Source of the DNA: Ancylothrix sp. D3o
GTDB lineage: Bacteria; Cyanobacteriota; Cyanobacteriia; Cyanobacteriales; Oscillatoriaceae
Direction: 5' to 3'
DNA: 64,000 bases
NCBI RefSeq assembly: GCF_025370775.1
Contig: NZ_JAMXEX010000006.1
Coordinates: 218,411 to 282,410 of the forward strand
Part shown: piece by piece, positions 8,641-17,588 of the stretch
Layout of the letters: the number at the start of each line of letters is the position of its first letter
Position numbering within the stretch: position 1 is the first letter of the stretch
The notes under the pieces: generated by a model
Told to the model about the DNA's origin: nothing
The model's database searches: none
What the model saw: only the letters and a program-made list of their open reading frames with translations
Made by a program: the position numbers and the translations under genes

Positions 8641-9942
8641 GTGACTTTTAAAGTAGGATTGCTAGGATTAGGCACCGTCGGCACCGGCACCGCAGAAATA
8701 TTACTTTCCCCAGCCGGTCGTCTTCCATTGCTAAAAGAAATCGAAATCTATAGAGTCGGAGTACGTTCTCTCGATAAATCCCGCACTTTACAAATAGACA
8801 AAACTCTGCTAACAACAGACCTCGAATCAATCGTCAACGATCCAGAAGTTGATATCGTTGTAGAATTACTAGGTGGACTCGAACCGGCACGCTCATTAAT
8901 TCTCAAAGCCATCGCCAACGGCAAGCACGTCGTCACCGCCAACAAAGCCGTCATTGCCCGTTTTGGCCCCGAAATCTTCACCGCCGCTAACGAAAAAGGC
9001 GTTTATGTCTTGCTAGAAGCTGCTGTGGGTGGCGGTATTCCCGTCATTCAACCCCTCAAACAATCCCTCGGCGCCAACCGCATCACAAGCGTTATGGGCA
9101 TTGTCAACGGTACCACTAACTATATCCTTACCCGCATGACCACAGAAGGCGCCGACTTTGGCGAAGTGCTCGCCGACGCCCAAAAACTCGGTTATGCTGA
9201 GGCCGATCCTACTGCTGACGTCGATGGCTTTGATGCAGCCGATAAAATTGCAATTTTGGCCTCTTTAGCCTTTAATGGTCGCATCAAGTTAGAGGAAGTA
9301 TATAAAGAAGGCATCCGCAATGTCAGCGCCGCCGATATTGCTTATGCCGATAAACTGGGATTTATTATCAAACTTCTAGCCATTGCTAAACGTGAGGAAG
9401 GCAGCACCGAAGAAAGCGACCGCTTGCAGTTGCGCGTACATCCGACACTTTTGCCAAAAAGTCATCCGTTGGCAAGTGTGAATGGAGTTTATAATGCAAT
9501 TTTGGTGGAAGGCGAACCCCTTGGTCAGGTGATGTTTTATGGACGTGGTGCTGGGGCCGGCCCAACTGCCAGCGCCGTTGTTTCAGATATTATGAATATT
9601 GCCGCAGTTCTAAAAACTGAAACAGTGCCGATTCCTCACCCGTTAATTAGTTGCTCTCACCAACATTACTGTAGTGTGGGGCCGGTGGAGGATGTTGTGA
9701 GCCGTTTTTATACTCGTTTTCTCACAAATGACCAAGCCGGCGTGATAGGCAAACTCGGTACGAGTTTCGGTAATCACGGAGTCAGTTTAGAGTCTATTGT
9801 CCAGATTGGAATGCGGGATAATTTGGCAGAAATTGTCGTAGTAACTCACGATGTGAGAGAAGGTAATTTCCGTGCCGCCCTGGATGAAATTCGCACATCT
9901 GGTGCGGTGGATAGCATACCGAGTATCCTGCGTGTATTGTAA
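8641..9942 (+). CDS. hom: Homoserine dehydrogenase
   Basis: 433 residues starting with GTG at 8641. It reduces aspartate semialdehyde to homoserine, the branch point to threonine, methionine and isoleucine, in the cytoplasm. The NAD(P)-binding motif GLGTVGTGTAE is at about 9-19. The catalytic domain includes GIVNGTTNYILT and the GYAEADPTADVDGFDAADK stretch typical of the family. A C-terminal ACT domain (about 350-433) suggests feedback control by threonine. It is a single gene, followed by convergent gatC. Confidence 0.96.
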   Translation: MTFKVGLLGLGTVGTGTAEILLSPAGRLPLLKEIEIYRVGVRSLDKSRTLQIDKTLLTTDLESIVNDPEVDIVVELLGGLEPARSLILKAIANGKHVVTANKAVIARFGPEIFTAANEKGVYVLLEAAVGGGIPVIQPLKQSLGANRITSVMGIVNGTTNYILTRMTTEGADFGEVLADAQKLGYAEADPTADVDGFDAADKIAILASLAFNGRIKLEEVYKEGIRNVSAADIAYADKLGFIIKLLAIAKREEGSTEESDRLQLRVHPTLLPKSHPLASVNGVYNAILVEGEPLGQVMFYGRGAGAGPTASAVVSDIMNIAAVLKTETVPIPHPLISCSHQHYCSVGPVEDVVSRFYTRFLTNDQAGVIGKLGTSFGNHGVSLESIVQIGMRDNLAEIVVVTHDVREGNFRAALDEIRTSGAVDSIPSILRVL

Positions 9943-9988
9943 GTTGTTGCTGAGCCCATCGGTGGGGGCCGGTGGGCAAAGTATCGCT

Positions 9989-10270
9989 CTACAGGATTTT
10001 CGGGACTCGGAAAAACTCCTCTTCCCTTTCAGGTGCACAGTTTAAAATTGCTTCCCGATCTGGGCACGCTTCCAATTTGTCAACGCGGGTGATATTACTA
10101 ACATCAATGGCTCTCGTTGTTGGCGGCACATTGTCTGTATTGAGTTCTGCCAATTGCTCGAAATAATCTAAAATGCTGCTAAGTTGCGTTGTAAATTGCT
10201 CCTCTTCTTTTGGCGTTAATTCTAATCGAGCTAAGTGAGCAACTTTTCGGACTTGTTCGCGGTCAATCAT
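9989..10270 (-). CDS. gatC: Asp-tRNA(Asn)/Glu-tRNA(Gln) amidotransferase subunit C
   Basis: The likely start is ATG 10270 (93 residues, [18 protein letters not shown]), matching the family's usual length; the open frame runs to 10354 but that part is repeat-derived sequence. GatC stabilises the GatCAB complex, which converts Glu-tRNA(Gln) to Gln-tRNA(Gln) (and Asp-tRNA(Asn) to Asn-tRNA(Asn)) in organisms lacking the direct synthetases. The [13 protein letters not shown] start and the C-terminal [12 protein letters not shown] are characteristic. gatA and gatB are not in this window. It lies downstream of ycf3 on the same strand. Confidence 0.93.
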   Translation of the reverse strand: MIDREQVRKVAHLARLELTPKEEEQFTTQLSSILDYFEQLAELNTDNVPPTTRAIDVSNITRVDKLEACPDREAILNCAPEREEEFFRVPKIL

Positions 10271-10362
10271 AAGTAAAAATTGGGAACAGGGAATTGGTAA
10301 GGGGGAGTTAGTAATTGGTAATGGGCTAGGTTTTAACCTAATTCCTATTACCAATAACTGCT
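10271..10362. repeat. AATTGGTAAT-type short repeat and inverted repeat
   Basis: Between ycf3 and gatC the sequence repeats AATTGGTAA/AATTGGTAAT, and the arm around 10308-10330 is complementary with small bulges to that at about 10335-10359. Such TGGTAAT repeats are common in filamentous cyanobacterial intergenic DNA. The extended gatC frame across it is not protein-like. Confidence 0.5.
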
Positions 10363-10884
10363 TTAGAAATAAATATCCATTGTAGACCGGCCTGTGGTTT
10401 TAAGCCAGTTTTGGGCTTCGATGTAGTTATTTGGCGCTTGGCTGATAGCGCGTTTCCAGTAGTCAGCCGCTTTGTCGTACAATGCTTCGGCTTCTTCTGC
10501 GTTCCCGGCTTCGCGCGCTTTTTCACCGCGATAATGATAAATCACGGCAATATTATTTAAAGCTTGCGGCATTCTGGGGTTGAGATCCAGCGCTTCGTGG
10601 TAATATTCCAAAGCTTTATCTTGTTCACCATTACTGGTATGAATTAAGCCAATGTTGTAAAGGATATAACTGCGATCATTGGGGTCTTCTTCAAGCGTTA
10701 AGGCTTCATAATAGTTTTCTAAGGCTTCTGCATATTCGCCATCAGCTTGAGCAGACATTCCATCTCGATAGTAGGCAAAGGCTTCTTTTGCTTTTTGGCT
10801 GGTAGGCATTATCTTGAGGATAATATCTGCCATGACGGTAAAGCTTTTATCAATAAAGTTGTCGTTGCGTTGGCTTCTTGGCAT
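10363..10884 (-). CDS. ycf3: Photosystem I assembly protein Ycf3
   Basis: 173 residues, the normal length. Ycf3 is a peripheral thylakoid TPR protein needed to assemble PSI, acting on PsaA/PsaD in Chlamydomonas; psaA and psaB lie 50 kb away in this window. The [15 protein letters not shown] start and three TPR units are visible: about 35-68 ([20 protein letters not shown]), 72-105 ([19 protein letters not shown]) and 109-155. Divergently transcribed from the 43-residue protein gene. A 4-nt-scale gap is absent, and gatC follows after 92 bp of repeat DNA, so co-transcription is possible. Confidence 0.96.
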   Translation of the reverse strand: MPRSQRNDNFIDKSFTVMADIILKIMPTSQKAKEAFAYYRDGMSAQADGEYAEALENYYEALTLEEDPNDRSYILYNIGLIHTSNGEQDKALEYYHEALDLNPRMPQALNNIAVIYHYRGEKAREAGNAEEAEALYDKAADYWKRAISQAPNNYIEAQNWLKTTGRSTMDIYF

Positions 10885-11120
10885 AAGTTTGAGTGTGGCT
10901 GGGGCTGTTGTGCCTGTTGGTTAAAAAGGTTTATCAATCTAGTTTAAGGCCGGTGGGGCAAGTTGAGGCGATGTGACGGCTATCACAAGCCTCTTAGCCT
11001 GTTATCACCTTGCCTTAAATAATTTATCACATTGCTGCAAGTTTGAAGTCACAGTTTTTCTGATGGGAAGCGGGGATAATAGTAAGTAGGAAGAAAGAAA
11101 AGGTTAGGAGGCTCTCAGCC

Positions 11121-11252
11121 ATGTCTTACCACCAACAAGAAAGAACCCCCAGTTTTGTAAAGATTGTTTACTCCCACATGAAAGTTAACGGCAAACTTGA
11201 GTTAGTCCCAATGGAATTATACACAGATGGAAGTGTGAAACGCTCAGCCTAA
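11121..11252 (+). CDS. Small hypothetical protein, 43 aa
   Basis: A 43-residue frame (MSYHQQERTPSFVKIVYSHM to SVKRSA) with an unusually strong AGGAGG ribosome binding site starting at 11106 and a good Rho-independent terminator downstream, so it is a complete small transcription unit. I know no function. The sequence looks like a beta-strand protein with a basic C-terminus, and resembles short uncharacterised proteins widespread in cyanobacteria (recollection, not checked). Confidence 0.75.
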   Translation: MSYHQQERTPSFVKIVYSHMKVNGKLELVPMELYTDGSVKRSA

Positions 11253-11334
11253 CTACTACCCAGTTTTTACCCATGTATAAGCCTAGAAAAATCAAGAAGG
11301 GTGACTTCTTACTCAACAATAAAAACCTAAAAGC

Positions 11335-11366
11335 AAAATCCCTCGGTAGCGTTATCGGGGGATTTT
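11335..11366 (+). terminator. Rho-independent terminator
   Basis: An 11-bp stem (11335-11345 with 11356-11366, one G-U pair) with a 10-nt loop is followed by GTTTTTG. It ends the transcript of the 43-residue protein gene and insulates the phosphoesterase gene. Confidence 0.75.
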
Positions 11367-11451
11367 GTTTTTGATGTATTGTACGCACTATTGCAAAAAA
11401 TCCCAACCTTGGTAAAATGCCCTTCAATAAATTTCGCATCAGAGATAATTT

Positions 11452-13254
11452 ATGTTGAAACGTTTTGCCAAAAAGACTTTGCTTAGGGGTGCCGGTGCGT
11501 TTATTCTATTGTTATTGATTCTGTTATTTCGTCCTTCTCCTATCTTACCGTTTGCTATGAAATCTGATTTGGAATTGCTTACAGAACCTTTTTTGCAACT
11601 TCCCACAGAAACTTCTGTACGAGTTGTTTGGTTTACTGAATTTGCCGGCACTCGGCATTTCGTGAATTTTGGTAAAAATCTTGATAAAGAAACTGTTGCA
11701 ACGACAACAAAATTAAGCCGTGTACGAGAAGATGAACGCTCGCGTTTTCAGGGGCAAACAAAAGATAATATTGTTTTTAATAAGCCGGTGATGCGGAATA
11801 TTTGGCGGCATGAGGCTGTGGTTGAGGGGTTAGTTTTGGGGGCAAAAATTCCTTATTTTGTTAGTAGTGTGCGGGAAAATGGCAGAAGTTTTAAAAGTGC
11901 GGTTTTTAGCCTAGCACCGGCACCGCTTCGCAATCAAGCTTTAAAAATATTGCTAACTTCCGATCATCAATTAAAGCCGATGACGGCGGCAAATTTGCAA
12001 AAAGTTGAGGAAACAATAGGACAAGTTGATGCGGTGTTTTTTGCCGGTGATTTAGTTAATATTCCTGATCGTGCTTCCGAATGGTTTGATGATCAAAGAG
12101 GTGGTGCTTTTTTTCCTTGTTTGCAGGGACGGGCTTTTTATGAGTTAGAAAAAAATGGGGTAAAAACAATTTATAAAGGTGGGCAAATTATTCAAAATGC
12201 GCCGCTTTTTCCCGCCACCGGCAACCATGAAGTTATGGGGCGTTATTCGATGGAAACGAATCTTAATGAGCAGTATAATGATGCAATTCCTCGTCAAGTT
12301 GCGGTTGATTTTTATAACAAAATTGCTCAGCAGATAAACCCAAATAATGATCCTTTGTTGCGGGAAGCGTGGATAAAGGCGAATTCTTTTAATACGGATA
12401 CTTATCAGGAGATTTTTTCTTTGCCAGACAGCGGAGATGGTGGGGAAAATTATTATGCGTTGACGTTTGGGGATGTACGTTTGGTGTCTTTGTATGTGAC
12501 GAATATTTGGCGGACTTTTAATTTAGATGATGACGCGAGGGGGAAATATCGGGAAAGAAAGGCTGATTTAAAAAAACCGGAGGCGTGGGGGTATGGACAG
12601 CATATTTTTGAGCCTATTGATAAGGGGAGTAAGCAATATGAATGGCTGGAAAATGAGTTAAACAGTGATGAGTTTAAAAAGGCAAAGTTTAAGGTGGTGA
12701 TGCTGCATCATCCAGCGCATTCTTTGGGGGCAAATATTGTGCCGGCGTTTACTGATCCGGTAGCGGTGATTGTGCGGAATGAGCAGAAAGAAATTGAGTC
12801 AATTCGTTATGAGTATCCGTTGGAAAATGATTATATTATTCGGGATCTTGTGCCGCTTTTAGAAAAGGCGGGGGTGCAGTTGGTTTTTTATGGTCATTCT
12901 CATATTTGGAATCGGTTTGTGGGGAAAACGGGGATGCACTTTTTGGAGTCTTCTAATGTGGGTAATTCTTATGGGGCGGCGGTGGCAAAAAATCCGCGTC
13001 CGGTGCCGGTGGGTTATGAGGAAGAATACGCGGCGGTTGGTAATCCAAATGGTTTGGAGCCGGTTTTGCCTTCGATTTCGAGTGTTTTGGGGGAAGATGG
13101 GAAAGCACAGGCTTTTATTGGTAGTAATGATTTAACGGTTTTTAGTATTTTTGATACGGGGAAAAGGACGGTGAGCAGTTATTATTTTGATACGCGAAAA
13201 CCAGAGTCAAATGTGATTAAATTTGATGAGTTTGTAATAGGGGCCGGTGGGTAA
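11452..13254 (+). CDS. Membrane-anchored metallophosphoesterase
   Basis: 600 residues. An N-terminal hydrophobic segment (about 10-28, GAGAFILLLLILLF) is a signal anchor, placing the enzyme in the periplasm or lumen. A beta-sandwich domain like that of purple acid phosphatases (about 40-165) precedes a calcineurin-like phosphoesterase domain. The dimetal motifs are present: LLTSDHQ, FAGDLVN, GNHEV, HHPAHS and the GHSH C-terminal pair. It probably hydrolyses phosphate esters outside the cytoplasm, perhaps for phosphate supply. I see no Pho box upstream. The coding strand is G+T rich. Substrate unknown. Confidence 0.85.
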   Translation: MLKRFAKKTLLRGAGAFILLLLILLFRPSPILPFAMKSDLELLTEPFLQLPTETSVRVVWFTEFAGTRHFVNFGKNLDKETVATTTKLSRVREDERSRFQGQTKDNIVFNKPVMRNIWRHEAVVEGLVLGAKIPYFVSSVRENGRSFKSAVFSLAPAPLRNQALKILLTSDHQLKPMTAANLQKVEETIGQVDAVFFAGDLVNIPDRASEWFDDQRGGAFFPCLQGRAFYELEKNGVKTIYKGGQIIQNAPLFPATGNHEVMGRYSMETNLNEQYNDAIPRQVAVDFYNKIAQQINPNNDPLLREAWIKANSFNTDTYQEIFSLPDSGDGGENYYALTFGDVRLVSLYVTNIWRTFNLDDDARGKYRERKADLKKPEAWGYGQHIFEPIDKGSKQYEWLENELNSDEFKKAKFKVVMLHHPAHSLGANIVPAFTDPVAVIVRNEQKEIESIRYEYPLENDYIIRDLVPLLEKAGVQLVFYGHSHIWNRFVGKTGMHFLESSNVGNSYGAAVAKNPRPVPVGYEEEYAAVGNPNGLEPVLPSISSVLGEDGKAQAFIGSNDLTVFSIFDTGKRTVSSYYFDTRKPESNVIKFDEFVIGAGG

Positions 13255-13276
13255 ATTCAGAGAAGATATTAAGAGC

Positions 13277-13342
13277 AGAAACCGATTTTTTTAGGATGAG
13301 CCAAAATTTTAGGCTGGAATACTGGTGAAAAAGCCGGTTTCT
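13277..13342. repeat. Inverted repeat between convergent genes
   Basis: AGAAACCG (13277-13284) and its complement CGGTTTCT (13335-13342) flank a T-run on one side and an A-run on the other, so both strands could form a terminator-like hairpin. It lies between the convergent phosphoesterase and histidine kinase genes. Confidence 0.4.
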
Positions 13343-13372
13343 AGCTGCACTTTTGCCCTAGAGTTAAAAACA

Positions 13373-16300
13373 TCACCGGCCCACCAAAGAAGCCACAACA
13401 GCCGCCAAATCAATCGGGTTTACCGGCTTCGGCAAATGCTTTTGAAACCCTGCATCAAGAGCGCGTTTTTGATCATCCCCAGACGCATAGGCTGTTAATG
13501 CCACCGCCGGCACACCACCACCTTTTTCTAAAGGTAATGCTCGCACTTTAGAAAGCAAATCATAACCATTTTCTAAAGGCATCCCAATATCACTTAATAA
13601 AATATCTGGCTGCCATTCTTGCAAAATTTTTAAAGCTTGTTGTGCTGACATCGCCTCCTTCACAACTGCACCACAAGACTCCAAAAATATCTTGACAACT
13701 TCTCGCGTATCCGGCTCATCATCTACCACTAAAATGCGTACTCCTTGCAAAGCCAAACTTGAATCCTCATCCCCAAAATTAAGAGATTTTTCGGTGATAT
13801 TTTCTGGTTTTAGAGGAGGATTTTCTCTCAAAGGCAACTTCACCCAAAATGTTGTTCCCTCTCCCTTGCCCAGACTTTCTACCCCAACAGTTCCCCCGTG
13901 CATTTCTACCAACTGACGAACAATAGATAACCCTAAACCTAAACCTCCATAAGAGCGAGTAGAAGAGCTATCTGCTTGACGAAAACGGTCAAAAACATAA
14001 GGTAAAAATTCAGGTTCAATACCAATGCCGGTATCCCTTACTTCTATTTGGGCGTAAGCAATAATATTTGACCCCATCGGCTCAATAAAGCTTTGCAAAA
14101 GCACATCCACCCGTCCGCCATTTGGCGTAAATTTGATGGCATTTGATAACAAATTCCAGATAATTTGCTGCAAACGATCTGCATCTCCCAAAACCGGCCC
14201 AATTTGCCAATCAAGCGCCGATTCTATAGCAATTGTTTTCGCTTCTGCTGCCGGTCTAACCGTATCCAAAACGGCCTCAATAATCGGTGGTAATTGCACC
14301 GGCAACACCTTTAAACGCAACTTGCCGGTAATAATTCGTGAGACATCTAACAAATCTTCAATTAACTGTTTTTGGGACTTAGCATTTCGCTCTATTGTCT
14401 CCAAAGCTTTCGCCTTTGTGCTTTCATTTAACTGTCTTCCCCGCAACATAGTTGCCCAACCTAAAATAGCATTCAAAGGCGACCTTAATTCATGGGAAAC
14501 TACAGCTAAAAACTCATCTTTCATGCGATTTGCTTGGGTGAGTTCTTCGGTTTGCCGGTGTAAATAATCTAATAAATTCGCTCGTTCCATTGCCACCGCT
14601 ATTTGATCGCAAACTGCCTGCATGAGTGCCACTTCATCCGGGGTAAATGAGTTCCGGGTGCGGCTTCCAAAAGATATTGTACCCAATAGCTTATCCCCAG
14701 CAATAAGCGGCTGACAAGAATAAGCAGAAAGCCCAACCAAGCGTAGAAAATCAGTTTTTTTATCCGTTAATTTACCAATATTACTCACTGTAATTTGACG
14801 GCGTTCTTCCGCCACCGTTCCGCATATTTCTTCCCCAAGAGGTAACCATTCAATGCCCTTAGCCACCGCATCACTGATCCCAAAGTAGCTTTTTAAGGAA
14901 ATTCCTGCGCCTTTTTCATCAGCCAAATAATTGAATAAAACATCGATATCCATCATACTTTGCAGCTTAATAAACAAGCTTTCAATCAGTGCCACTGGCC
15001 TATTACTAGACAACAAATCTCTGGCCGTTTCAAACAACAAATTAAGGCGATTATTGCTCTCTTGAATTGCTTTTTCAGTTTCTTTGCGTTCCGTAATATT
15101 TGTAGAAATTCCGCAAATTGCATAGGGTACACCATTTGCATCGTAAAGCGGGCATTTAAAAGACAGCAAAACCGTTCTTTTTCCATCAAATTCTCCTACC
15201 TCTTCCGCTTCCATCGGCATCCCGGACTCGATCACCTTTTTATCGTTTTCCACATACCCCTCGGCAAACTCACGGGGGAATACTTCAAAATCAGTTTTTC
15301 CCAAAATTTTATCCCGACTCATTTTAGCAATTTCTTCACTTTTGCGGTTAAACAAAAGATACCGGCCTTCAATATCTTTCACATAAATTCCCGCCGAAGC
15401 ATTTTCGACTATTGTGTGCAACCATTGCTGATTTTGCCGCAATGCTTCTTGAATTTTCTTAAGCTGGTTAATATCTTGAAAAATCAGTACACCCGTTGCT
15501 GGATGACCGTGCATTGCCGGCAGCATATCCCCATAAACAATAAGCGAACGCACTCCAAGCGGCGTATGCCAATCCATCTCAAACCCGTTTAATTGTTCCC
15601 CTCTTGCCACCCGAACTCCAGGCATTCTTTCATCAGGAATGCGATTGCCTTGCCCATCAGTACAATAATAAATATTATGGTATTCTTCAGCCGGTTTTTC
15701 TTTAGGAAACTCACCCCCAGCCAGTTCATCAGCAGTGCGGTTTGCAAAAGTAACTTTTGCCGTTCCTGGTTCCACAAATAACACCGGCACCGGCATGGAA
15801 TTAATCACATTTTCTAACCATTTTTGCTGATTCTGTAGCCATTCTTCGGCGCTTCTACGTTCGGTGATATCCATCACCACCCCTAGCATCCGGCAAGCGT
15901 TCCCCTCCCCATCATAAAACGCACGGCCAAAAGATATCATCCAGGCCAAAGAACCATTTGGTTTTGTAATGCGATATTCTGTGTTGTAATAACTTTTATT
16001 GGCAATAGCTTGTTTTTGCGTATTCGCAACTCGATCCTGGTCTTCTGGATGAATAGAATTAATAAAATCATCAAAATCTAATTCGGGATTTTGCCGTTCT
16101 ATGCCAAACATTTCTTTACAGCGATCTGACCACGTTTGCCGGCCCGAAACTATATCATAATCCCACAAACCCAAATCAGCCGCCTCCAAAGCCAACCGCA
16201 AGCGCGTTTCACTTTCAATTAAAGCCGCCTCGGTACGTTTAATTTCGTCAATTTCTATACTCGTACCCAGCCATTTAATAACATTTTTTTGTTCATCTTT

Positions 16301-17389
16301 GAGAGGTACATTCCGGCCCAAAAACCACCGATAATTGCCATTTTTATCTTTAAACCGAAACTCTAGTTGCTGAGGTGTTCCCGTTTCTAAAGCCCTTTGC
16401 CAAAGTTCCTCAGCGCGGGGTACATCGTCTGGGTGGATAATTTTTATCCAACCTTCTTGGTTCACTTCTTTTAAACTCATGCCGGTGTATTCATGCCACT
16501 TTTCATTAGCAAAATCCATCGTTCCATTCGGTAAAACTGACCACACCAATTCCGGGATCGCTTCACTGAGAGTACGGTAAAGATTGAGATTCTTTTGCAT
16601 ATTAACCTCAAAACTTTTCGCCTCAGAAATATCTCTAAAATAAATCTCCAGCCCTTCAGGCGAAGGATAAGCATGAATTTCTAACCAGATATTTAACGGT
16701 TCGTACACCACCTCAAAATGCACCGCTACCTGTTCCGCCATTGCACGCCGATAATTTTGCTCTACAATAGTGCCGGCAGACCAGGGCCATTGTTCCCAGT
16801 GAGTTTTACCTATAATTTCTTCAGGTTTTTGGTTATTGATTTCAGCCGTTATTTTATTAACACAAGTAATACGCCAGTCTTGATCCAGCGCCACAAACGC
16901 ATCAGTCATCCTCTCAATAATATTACTAACTCGCTGCGTGGCTTGTTTTAAATCTCCCTCAAGTTCTTGGCCGTCTTCCCTTGCTAATTTTAATTCTTGT
17001 TCTCTGATTTGCAGTTGCTCAAAATTTACTTGATTGCGCTGCTGTCCCTTCTGCAACTTAACAATAATTCCCGTAGTCAAAAAACTTTGTAAAATAAATA
17101 AAATTAGCTGAAAATTTTTATCGTCGCCAACTACCGACAACACCGAAGCAGGCAACAAAACAACCGCCAACACACTTAAAAAAGTAGCAAATAATCCTCC
17201 TTCTAGTCCCCCATACAATGCACTACAAGTCACCGGCACCAACAAAATCAAAAACACGCCACTTGTCATGCCAAAAATAGCTTTTAAAACCAGATTTAGC
17301 GCCAATCCTAGCAGGACAGCTAAAACCGCAAAACCGTATCGTTGCCATAAAATCCGGGTAGAATTTGACATACTTTGATAAAAACGCAT
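13373..17389 (-). CDS. Hybrid sensor histidine kinase, five PAS plus GAF plus receiver
   Basis: 1338 residues. Four membrane segments at about 15-110 resemble the KdpD-type DUF4118 sensor. A short coiled coil follows, then five PAS domains (about 150-270, 270-390, 395-520, 525-660, 660-785), a GAF domain (about 790-945), HisKA with phospho-His966 in VVSHELRSPLNAILGW, an HATPase domain with N, G1 and G2 boxes (RDTGIGI, GGLGLGLSI), and a C-terminal receiver with Asp1267 in LLSDIGMP and Lys in LPKPV. All catalytic residues are present. The stimulus is unknown; PAS and GAF suggest redox, light or ligand sensing. No separate response regulator is adjacent, so the output partner is elsewhere. Confidence 0.93.
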   Translation of the reverse strand: MRFYQSMSNSTRILWQRYGFAVLAVLLGLALNLVLKAIFGMTSGVFLILLVPVTCSALYGGLEGGLFATFLSVLAVVLLPASVLSVVGDDKNFQLILFILQSFLTTGIIVKLQKGQQRNQVNFEQLQIREQELKLAREDGQELEGDLKQATQRVSNIIERMTDAFVALDQDWRITCVNKITAEINNQKPEEIIGKTHWEQWPWSAGTIVEQNYRRAMAEQVAVHFEVVYEPLNIWLEIHAYPSPEGLEIYFRDISEAKSFEVNMQKNLNLYRTLSEAIPELVWSVLPNGTMDFANEKWHEYTGMSLKEVNQEGWIKIIHPDDVPRAEELWQRALETGTPQQLEFRFKDKNGNYRWFLGRNVPLKDEQKNVIKWLGTSIEIDEIKRTEAALIESETRLRLALEAADLGLWDYDIVSGRQTWSDRCKEMFGIERQNPELDFDDFINSIHPEDQDRVANTQKQAIANKSYYNTEYRITKPNGSLAWMISFGRAFYDGEGNACRMLGVVMDITERRSAEEWLQNQQKWLENVINSMPVPVLFVEPGTAKVTFANRTADELAGGEFPKEKPAEEYHNIYYCTDGQGNRIPDERMPGVRVARGEQLNGFEMDWHTPLGVRSLIVYGDMLPAMHGHPATGVLIFQDINQLKKIQEALRQNQQWLHTIVENASAGIYVKDIEGRYLLFNRKSEEIAKMSRDKILGKTDFEVFPREFAEGYVENDKKVIESGMPMEAEEVGEFDGKRTVLLSFKCPLYDANGVPYAICGISTNITERKETEKAIQESNNRLNLLFETARDLLSSNRPVALIESLFIKLQSMMDIDVLFNYLADEKGAGISLKSYFGISDAVAKGIEWLPLGEEICGTVAEERRQITVSNIGKLTDKKTDFLRLVGLSAYSCQPLIAGDKLLGTISFGSRTRNSFTPDEVALMQAVCDQIAVAMERANLLDYLHRQTEELTQANRMKDEFLAVVSHELRSPLNAILGWATMLRGRQLNESTKAKALETIERNAKSQKQLIEDLLDVSRIITGKLRLKVLPVQLPPIIEAVLDTVRPAAEAKTIAIESALDWQIGPVLGDADRLQQIIWNLLSNAIKFTPNGGRVDVLLQSFIEPMGSNIIAYAQIEVRDTGIGIEPEFLPYVFDRFRQADSSSTRSYGGLGLGLSIVRQLVEMHGGTVGVESLGKGEGTTFWVKLPLRENPPLKPENITEKSLNFGDEDSSLALQGVRILVVDDEPDTREVVKIFLESCGAVVKEAMSAQQALKILQEWQPDILLSDIGMPLENGYDLLSKVRALPLEKGGGVPAVALTAYASGDDQKRALDAGFQKHLPKPVNPIDLAAVVASLVGR

Positions 17390-17588
17390 AAATAATCTTA
17401 TTTTCTCTTAAAACTTTGCTTTTAACTCTGGTCTGTCCTAGGATTTTGATTTGTTTTGCTACCTAAACCCCCGCAAAGGCCAGAGTCCTCGCAGAGGCTA
17501 ACCGCCCGCCTGCACCCAAATCCACTCAGCGTTTCATTCTTCCCCCATAGTGGCAAAATATTAAATAAGATTAACAATTAAATTCTCC

